In this document: piece after piece, positions 57,801 to 60,657 of the stretch
How positions within the stretch are numbered: position 1 is the first letter of the stretch
Layout of the letters: each line of letters starts with the position of its first letter
DNA from: Lingula anatina
Taxonomy: Eukaryota > Brachiopoda > Lingulata > Lingulida > Lingulidae
DNA length: 60,657 bases
Reading direction: 5' to 3'
Assembly (NCBI RefSeq): GCF_001039355.2
Contig: NW_019773686.1
Location: forward strand, 1-60,657
Translations under genes and position numbers: made by a program
Notes under the pieces: model-generated
Database searches by the model: none
What the model saw: only the letters and a program-made list of their open reading frames with translations
What the model was told of the DNA's origin: nothing

Positions 57801-59850
57801 CCTTCTTTATAAACATTATTAGTGCAAGCGAACTCAAAGATTTCATTTTACTATCACATAATAACTAGGCAAGCAACCATCGTGTAAAATGAGGATATCG
57901 GTAATAGTCGATGTGTTTTTTTTTTTATTTTCGGCGTTTTTTACATCATCCTTGTGGCTCTGTGACATCTGGTTTACCCCCTGCCGAATGTCAACCACTT
58001 GGAGCATATCATGCAATAGGTTGACCTCGACATGACCTATTTTCCTAAAATCAGGCCACTTGATATAGAATCAATGACCTCACCTATGAAAGGATTTGTC
58101 AAAATGTTGAAAATTCTAGGAGATATTGCATTTTGAAATTTGCAAAAACTTCACAGCTAAAAGGCTCTGTGACCTTGAAAATGAGGTCAAGATCAATGAA
58201 ATTGGGTAATCCGGAATAACTTTTCATAGGCTATCAGTATGAATTTTTTCAGAATTTTAGAAATATTTTTTTTTGACGAAAAATTATAATAAAAAGAAGA
58301 ACAAGAACAAGAAAAACAATAGTATTCCCCTATAGGGAATCCTAATAATAAAAGTAGCAGTAGCAGTAGTATCCCTGAAGTAATTGCTTACAGAGCTAAA
58401 GGTTGATTACGAGTGTGTACACAAATCATCTCCATACTCAATTTTTTCCTTCATTACATACCTCCGGTTATGTCTTCTTTGATTATTCTCTCTCCTGGTA
58501 TACTTTTCCTAAAATAGTAAGGAAACGCTATGTTAAACTCTAACGGTAAACATAGAGGTCACTCAGAACAGAAGATAAGAAGACCTATACTGTTCTGAAT
58601 GGCCTCATACATGTACATTGATCTTGTAATGGTTCGATATCATGATTTATAAATTTTACTCATATAAGAACGGTCAATATGTATACATTGTTTTACTGCG
58701 TTGAAGGCACCTTGTAAACAAAATAAAAACCACTGCGCACAGTAGTGTGCGTTGACCAAAATCTTTCTTATTATTACAGGACATTTATTTGACTTGCATT
58801 GCAACGTACCTTTGGAGGTGTTGCCGCTTTTCAGGAGGTGTTTGGTCTTTTAACAATATCTTGTCAACGGCCACTACATGTTCAACGTGCCCCGTGCGGT
58901 GTATTTTCATCGTCTAAAATCAACACAGAACAGAATGACAAAATCTGGACAAGTAAGAGTATATTGCTTTTGCAAACCTATAATTTGCACACCTACATGG
59001 TATAATTGGGGCAGCCACGTATTGCGCTCCATGGTGCAATAAATACCCCCCCCCCCAGACTAAGGTAACATAAAACACCTGTACCTGTACTAAGTCAATT
59101 ACATGCAATCACTATGTACGCACCTAGATGATATGTATATATAATATGACATTCCATGATGTCACATATTGTTTTTGTACGTCGGTAAAGTTGTAATACA
59201 ACGGCAGTATGTTCTAAAATGAATTTTGAAACACACATAATAAAGTATTCAGTGCTTTATTGCATGGCACCTTTTCCACTACCTTGTCATGCTGTCTCTC
59301 CACGTCACGTACACTGCGGTGTTGACGTCGGAGATTGATGCCATCAGGTGCTCGGGATAACTCGTACCGTTGTTCTGCTTCACCTAGTAAATTGAGATAT
59401 TTAATATTTTAGAGAATGCTAAGAATGACTATATTTGCCTACTTTACCCTCGGAATGTGTACACAGTATGTGCATAATGATATAAAATAAATATGAAATA
59501 AAGCCTTCACGCTTTTGTCTATTTGATAAATGATCCATGTGCCAAATTAGATGCAGCTTGAAACACTTGTATTTTGTGTGATCTACATGTTGCCGGTTAA
59601 GAAGGAAGCCTAATAATGGCTTAAATGCACGAGATGCATGCAGGTACCCGATAACAATACTCTACATTGTATTGCAACATTTACGCAATTTGAAACAACA
59701 TAATGTTGTTTCAAGGCTAAGGGCTTACATGTAAGTTCATGCTCACTGTATAAAAAGAAAAAAAAGTCTGTTGCAAATATCAAATCTGAAAAACGTACCT
59801 GTATGATCGGTCTCATTCAGGCTGTATTGCCATGTGTCTGCATCTTGAAG
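27628..59850 (-). CDS. Giant multidomain membrane protein: lipid-transfer / LECT2-like / FN3 / cadherin-like / EGF / TM (46 exons, about 5,050 residues, 5' incomplete)
   Basis: One minus-strand gene runs from an exon at 59850-59799 to a stop at 27628. I chained 46 exons by GT-AG sites; phases agree at 44 of 45 junctions (exception: 55736 to 55329). The first exon is internal (LQDADTWQYSLNETDHT), so the start codon and signal peptide lie upstream, unidentified or outside the window. Domain order: large lipid-transfer (vitellogenin_N) domain; amphipathic helices; LECT2/M23-like domain; linker, Cys-rich and beta-rich exons; furin-type RRKKR site; FN3-like repeats with a PAN/apple domain; membrane-proximal region; cadherin/CSPG-like region; EGF; TM; cytoplasmic tail. 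The exon blocks are given as separate entries. Inferred role: a membrane-anchored lipid-handling or endocytic receptor. Splitting into two genes is the main alternative, but the phase continuity argues against it. Confidence 0.85.
30395..31150 (+). mobile_element. 5'-truncated CR1/L2-like LINE, frameshifted
   Basis: The plus strand carries the end of a non-LTR reverse transcriptase protein: HALVTSRLDFCNSLLY, then after a frameshift EEQIKRLQRVQNISARLL, then DNHITPVLMMLHWLPVRARI, KLAPSYLNKLVSHYVPSRNL, FAAPKEWNILP and FKKELKTHLFKQ. These are the familiar C-terminal blocks of CR1/L2-like elements. It lies antisense in an intron of the giant gene and is followed by a TTA simple repeat, as expected for the 3' end of such elements. 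The frameshift near 30550 and the truncation make it dead. Confidence 0.88.
31149..31228. repeat. (TTA)n simple repeat at the LINE 3' end
   Basis: About 75 bases of ATT/TTA units with a small CATCAT interruption, directly after the LINE fragment, consistent with the 3'-terminal microsatellite of CR1/L2-like elements. Confidence 0.9.
32971..41907 (-). other. Giant gene block 5: furin site, PAN/apple domain and FN3-like repeat array
   Basis: Exons 41907-40702, 40495-40401, 40208-39669, 39472-39295, 39088-38904, 38709-38024 and 37846-32971. The furin-type RRKKR (41691-41705) is followed by FN3-like units with a repeated plan: DTTPP-PG start, a central W-x-G-F-x-D-PES-x-I-x-x-Y-E core (for example GFHDPESDIDHYEVS), a YYVTVRA-like strand, and NxAG before the next DTTPP. 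Start motifs such as DFTPPEPG, DLTPPVLK, DASPPN, DTTPPLPG and DDTPPFPG suggest about 16-18 units. A PAN/apple-like four-cysteine motif (CAKTCLDFGLKCVAFDYDY and TTTCDLH, about 41000-41125) lies near the start. The last exon is 4,876 bases without an intron and includes about 320 residues (about 33795-34760) that do not follow the repeat plan. Many N-x-S/T sites indicate an extracellular location. Confidence 0.88.
41691..41705 (-). other. Predicted furin-type cleavage site RRKKR
   Basis: The frame reads NRRKKRWNSDSG, matching the proprotein convertase consensus R-X-K/R-R, just before the first cysteine of the FN3-like half. Cleavage would separate the lipid-transfer/LECT2-like half from the FN3-to-membrane half. 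Furin cleavage of large lipid-transfer proteins between domains is known (for example insect apolipophorin); use here is inferred. Confidence 0.7.
44892..45044. repeat. Partial exon duplication, two copies 100 bp apart
   Basis: 44892-44944 and 44992-45044 match in about 46 of 53 positions (TCTGAACAT(G/C)AAGTTTCC and onward). The second copy is the 3' part of coding exon 45162-44959; the first lies in the following intron and contains a stop in the corresponding frame. This is a local tandem duplication of exon sequence. Confidence 0.85.
45385..45500. repeat. Degenerate GGGACCCATATGGG-type repeat
   Basis: Several diverged units of the words TGGGTCCCAGATGG, CATGTGGGTCTCATGTAGG and GGTCCCATATAGGACCCATA occur in tandem in an intron. 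Open frames rich in W, G, P and T across it are artefacts of the repeat. Confidence 0.65.
45819..45865. repeat. (AT)n microsatellite
   Basis: An uninterrupted AT dinucleotide run of about 45 bases, 15 bases outside the donor end of exon 46157-45880. Confidence 0.95.
47014..47449. mobile_element. Harbinger-type MITE, 436 bp, TTA target duplication
   Basis: The ends GGGTTCGTTTACATGAAAAA and its reverse complement near 47430-47449 open inverted repeats of about 140 bases, including CTAAAAATCTAAAAA, TTGGCGGTATCTTGT and GACGCATGCGCAGTAG in both arms. TTA is duplicated at 47011-47013 and 47450-47452. A 3-bp TWA duplication is the hallmark of the PIF/Harbinger superfamily. No coding capacity. It lies in the intron that splits the LECT2-like domain. 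Confidence 0.88.
47784..48521 (+). mobile_element. Tc1/mariner-type relic, 738 bp
   Basis: The 22-bp inverted repeats at 47784-47805 and 48500-48521 (CAACATTGGTCAAAAAGG...) are exact and flanked by TA on both sides, the Tc1/mariner target duplication. The interior contains the decayed C-terminal end of a transposase: a PPSLSPDI block equivalent to the conserved WPAQSPDLNPIE motif, followed by ELECAMQRRTNPIKTW, and LLPMLKACRAV and IAVRGRRTR in different frames. The N-terminal half is missing, so this is an internally deleted non-autonomous copy. It is in the same intron as the TTA-flanked MITE. Confidence 0.85.
48718..48770. repeat. (AAAT)n microsatellite
   Basis: About 50 bases of AAAT units (AAATAAATAAATA) in the LECT2-splitting intron. 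Confidence 0.95.
48807..48962 (-). other. Possible unused or alternative exon in the LECT2-splitting intron
   Basis: After an acceptor-like CCCAG, a 51-codon open frame begins LSIENSGEVTETL and ends at a stop near 48807. Its SIENSG matches the same word in the LECT2-like exon 46903-46320, but the rest does not align. Joining it would be in phase with exon 49337-49163, yet no strong donor precedes the stop, and the flanking exons already join into a sensible LECT2 strand order without it. It could be a relic of a duplicated exon or an alternative 3' terminal exon giving a short secreted form. Confidence 0.3.
50043..51649 (-). other. Giant gene block 2: amphipathic helical region
   Basis: Exons 51649-51317, 51053-50911, 50751-50681, 50530-50292 (or to 50364) and 50202-50043. 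The frame is almost entirely helix-forming, with heptad-like hydrophobics and charged faces (FDKIIDSVRLPIIKAINAFK, EIVKAIRNLPNAVKELLDNL, EEFTDLMDDITEAVEEVSAF). Such stretches are typical of exchangeable lipid-surface helices, but no named family is recognised. Exon 50530 has two phase-compatible donors: the stronger one (AAT|GTAAGA at 50292) adds a 24-residue hydrophobic run (VISVLDICALIILLILFVVL...), the weaker one (ATG|GTGATT at 50364) leaves it out. Confidence 0.78.
53367..54240. mobile_element. TTA-flanked inverted-repeat element, 874 bp
   Basis: The ends GCCTCGGTCACAACCGG (53367-53383) and CCGGTTGTGACGGAGGT (54224-54240) are inverted repeats with two mismatches. TTA occurs on both sides (53364-53366 and 54241-54243). 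The TTA duplication points to a Harbinger-type non-autonomous element. The interior is GC-richer than its surroundings, with overlapping open frames of no recognisable family (the longest about 145 codons on the plus strand). It lies in the intron between the lipid-transfer exons 54684-54461 and 53320-53270. Confidence 0.78.
54787..54868. repeat. (CA)n-(GA)n-(GT)n-(GA)n compound microsatellite
   Basis: ACACACAC, then AGAGAGAG, then GTGTGTGT, then AGAGAG runs in sequence. It ends 10 bases outside the donor of exon 55021-54878. Confidence 0.93.
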
Positions 59851-60164
59851 CTAGGGGATATCAAAACATCACCATATTAAACAGTAAGCAGTAGATTGTA
59901 ATTGTGCGATAGTAAGACGAATTCTGTAGTATATACTAATATAAAATGCGGTAAAAGACTATTGAATTTGATGAAGAATCATTAACATGTAACACTTTAA
60001 ATATACCGGTAGGTGTGAATGCATATGAAAAAAATGCCTCGAACTCAAATCTACTAGTACATTTAAATTACTCAAGGGACATCCATTTACCTTACTAGTA
60101 TTAAGAATGTGTATATTTATCCCGTGGACCATTTGAAGATTACATTGCGATTAATGCGGTGGAA
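59851..60164. other. Upstream flank of the first recognised exon of the giant gene
   Basis: No start codon with a signal peptide could be recognised on the minus strand. An ACTAGTAAG|GTAAAT donor-like site lies near 60090, but the sequence before it codes for nothing recognisable. The missing 5' exon is either here in a form I cannot see or beyond the window. Confidence 0.5.
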
Positions 60165-60640
60165 AATATAATAGATGGAGTGTATAATGATAGGGTCGCT
60201 AAACGATTGTTGACGACATATAGTAACTAGCCTAATCCCCCTGGTCGCCTGGGTAGCCATGCCCCCTTAGAGTACTTATGTAAACAAACGGTCTCCCGTA
60301 GCGAACAATCCTTTTGTTCAACAGCTTCGCGCGTGCAGCTGATTATGTATTTAGTGACACTTTAGCTATCTGCATATAAATTTGTGCTAGCTGTTATTTG
60401 ATTCATTCTGCTGGGTCGGATGTTGTGGATCAGCCCACTGGTTCGTTGATTTATTTTTTTTCTGAAGATTGGTGATGCAGATTTTGAGTGCTTAATTATT
60501 TACACTCCTTCTAACAAGAGAAAGGGGAAGGGAGAGAAAAAGAGAGAGTATCAAATGAAATGGATAATGAGTAATACAATACATTAAATAAAAGGACTCG
60601 CGGTGGAAGAAACGATAGACTGTTTTACATCACTTGGTAT
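60165..60640. repeat. Interspersed repeat, inverted copy of 18220-18700
   Basis: It is the reverse complement of 18220-18700 with scattered substitutions (landmarks CTGGTCGCCTGGGTAGCC, AGAGTACTTATGTAAAC, GTGGATCAGCCCACTGG, GGACTCGCGGTGGAAGAAAC). Similarity appears to continue to the edge, so the element may extend past the window. Confidence 0.85.
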
Positions 60641-60657
60641 GCCATTATAATCCGACA

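Larger units (their letters stand above)
52207..59850 (-). other. Giant gene block 1: large lipid-transfer protein domain (vitellogenin_N type)
   Basis: Exons 59850-59799, 59383-59283, 58913-58810, 58508-58462, 57528-57474, 57227-57155, 56580-56496, 56278-55992, 55790-55736, 55329-55197, 55021-54878, 54684-54461, 53320-53270, 53156-53026, 52777-52599 and 52352-52207. The first exons give a beta-barrel-like start (LQDADTWQYSLNET; GHVEHVVAVDKILLKD). The middle ones give the superhelix typical of vitellogenin, MTP and apolipoprotein B: VTLRKYLKQLSPRDLVKLGE, RHLFIDLIIRLETKEAQQLI, RRACLAIGSLARYTNET, KMVLLEAIGNAGSPTSLDHI, HPAWRRTAVNALRSYTC. The lipid cavity sheet is suggested by DKIGASFGLEVRNKMELKL. 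In the family this module binds and moves lipid. The signal peptide exon was not found. Confidence 0.87.

Noticed and set aside
1-60657. tRNA, rRNA, CRISPR or bacterial operon features
   Set aside because: I saw no cloverleaf with the conserved T-arm, no rRNA-like sequence and no spaced repeat array; the gene structure is that of an animal genome.

Overview
This is a eukaryotic, clearly metazoan window. Genes are split into many small GT-AG exons, the DNA between them is AT-rich and full of interspersed repeats, and the proteins are animal extracellular types (lipid-transfer, FN3, EGF and LECT2 modules). The abundance of TACATGTA-like words and the transposon mix (THAP/YqaJ DNA transposon, CR1-like LINE, Penelope-like element, Harbinger and Tc1 MITEs) suggest a marine invertebrate, most likely a bivalve-type mollusc. 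That assignment is an inference and is not proven here.

Layout. 1-8755 is gene-poor: a patchwork of two alternating repeat modules (60-3080), hairpins, a small MITE and a long perfect inverted repeat at 6079-6213. 8756-15181 is one apparently intact DNA transposon with 24-bp terminal inverted repeats. It carries two convergent genes: a SAP-SWIM-YqaJ nuclease on the + strand (7 exons, 625 residues) and a THAP-HTH-DDE transposase on the - strand (2 exons, 511 residues). I read it as an ISL2EU-type element. 15182-22549 has no gene I can support; it holds interspersed repeats, including a family whose inverted second copy runs to the right edge of the window. 22550-24845 holds the 3' five exons of a + strand gene for an unrecognised, probably extracellular protein. 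25540-25880 is a dead Penelope-like GIY-YIG fragment.

The rest (27628-59850) is filled by one giant - strand gene. I could chain 46 exons, with compatible splice phase at 44 of 45 junctions, into about 5,050 residues; the first (signal-peptide) exon lies upstream. From N to C terminus it encodes: a vitellogenin/apolipoprotein-type lipid-transfer domain; a block of amphipathic helices; a LECT2/M23-like domain that has lost one zinc ligand; an acidic linker, a cysteine-rich exon and beta-rich exons; a furin-type RRKKR site; a long run of FN3-like repeats with a PAN/apple domain near the start; a membrane-proximal region; cadherin/CSPG-like repeats; EGF modules; one transmembrane helix; and a ~165-residue tail with NPF and YxxPhi endocytic motifs. 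Together these suggest a membrane-anchored, possibly proteolytically processed lipid-handling receptor. I do not know a described protein with this architecture, and it is the main candidate for something new here.

The introns of the giant gene have received several mobile elements: a CR1-like LINE next to a splice acceptor (30395-31150), a TTA-flanked MITE (47014-47449), a Tc1/mariner relic (47784-48521) and a second TTA-flanked element (53367-54240). All coordinates were worked out by hand from the sequence; domain calls come from motif recognition, with no database search.
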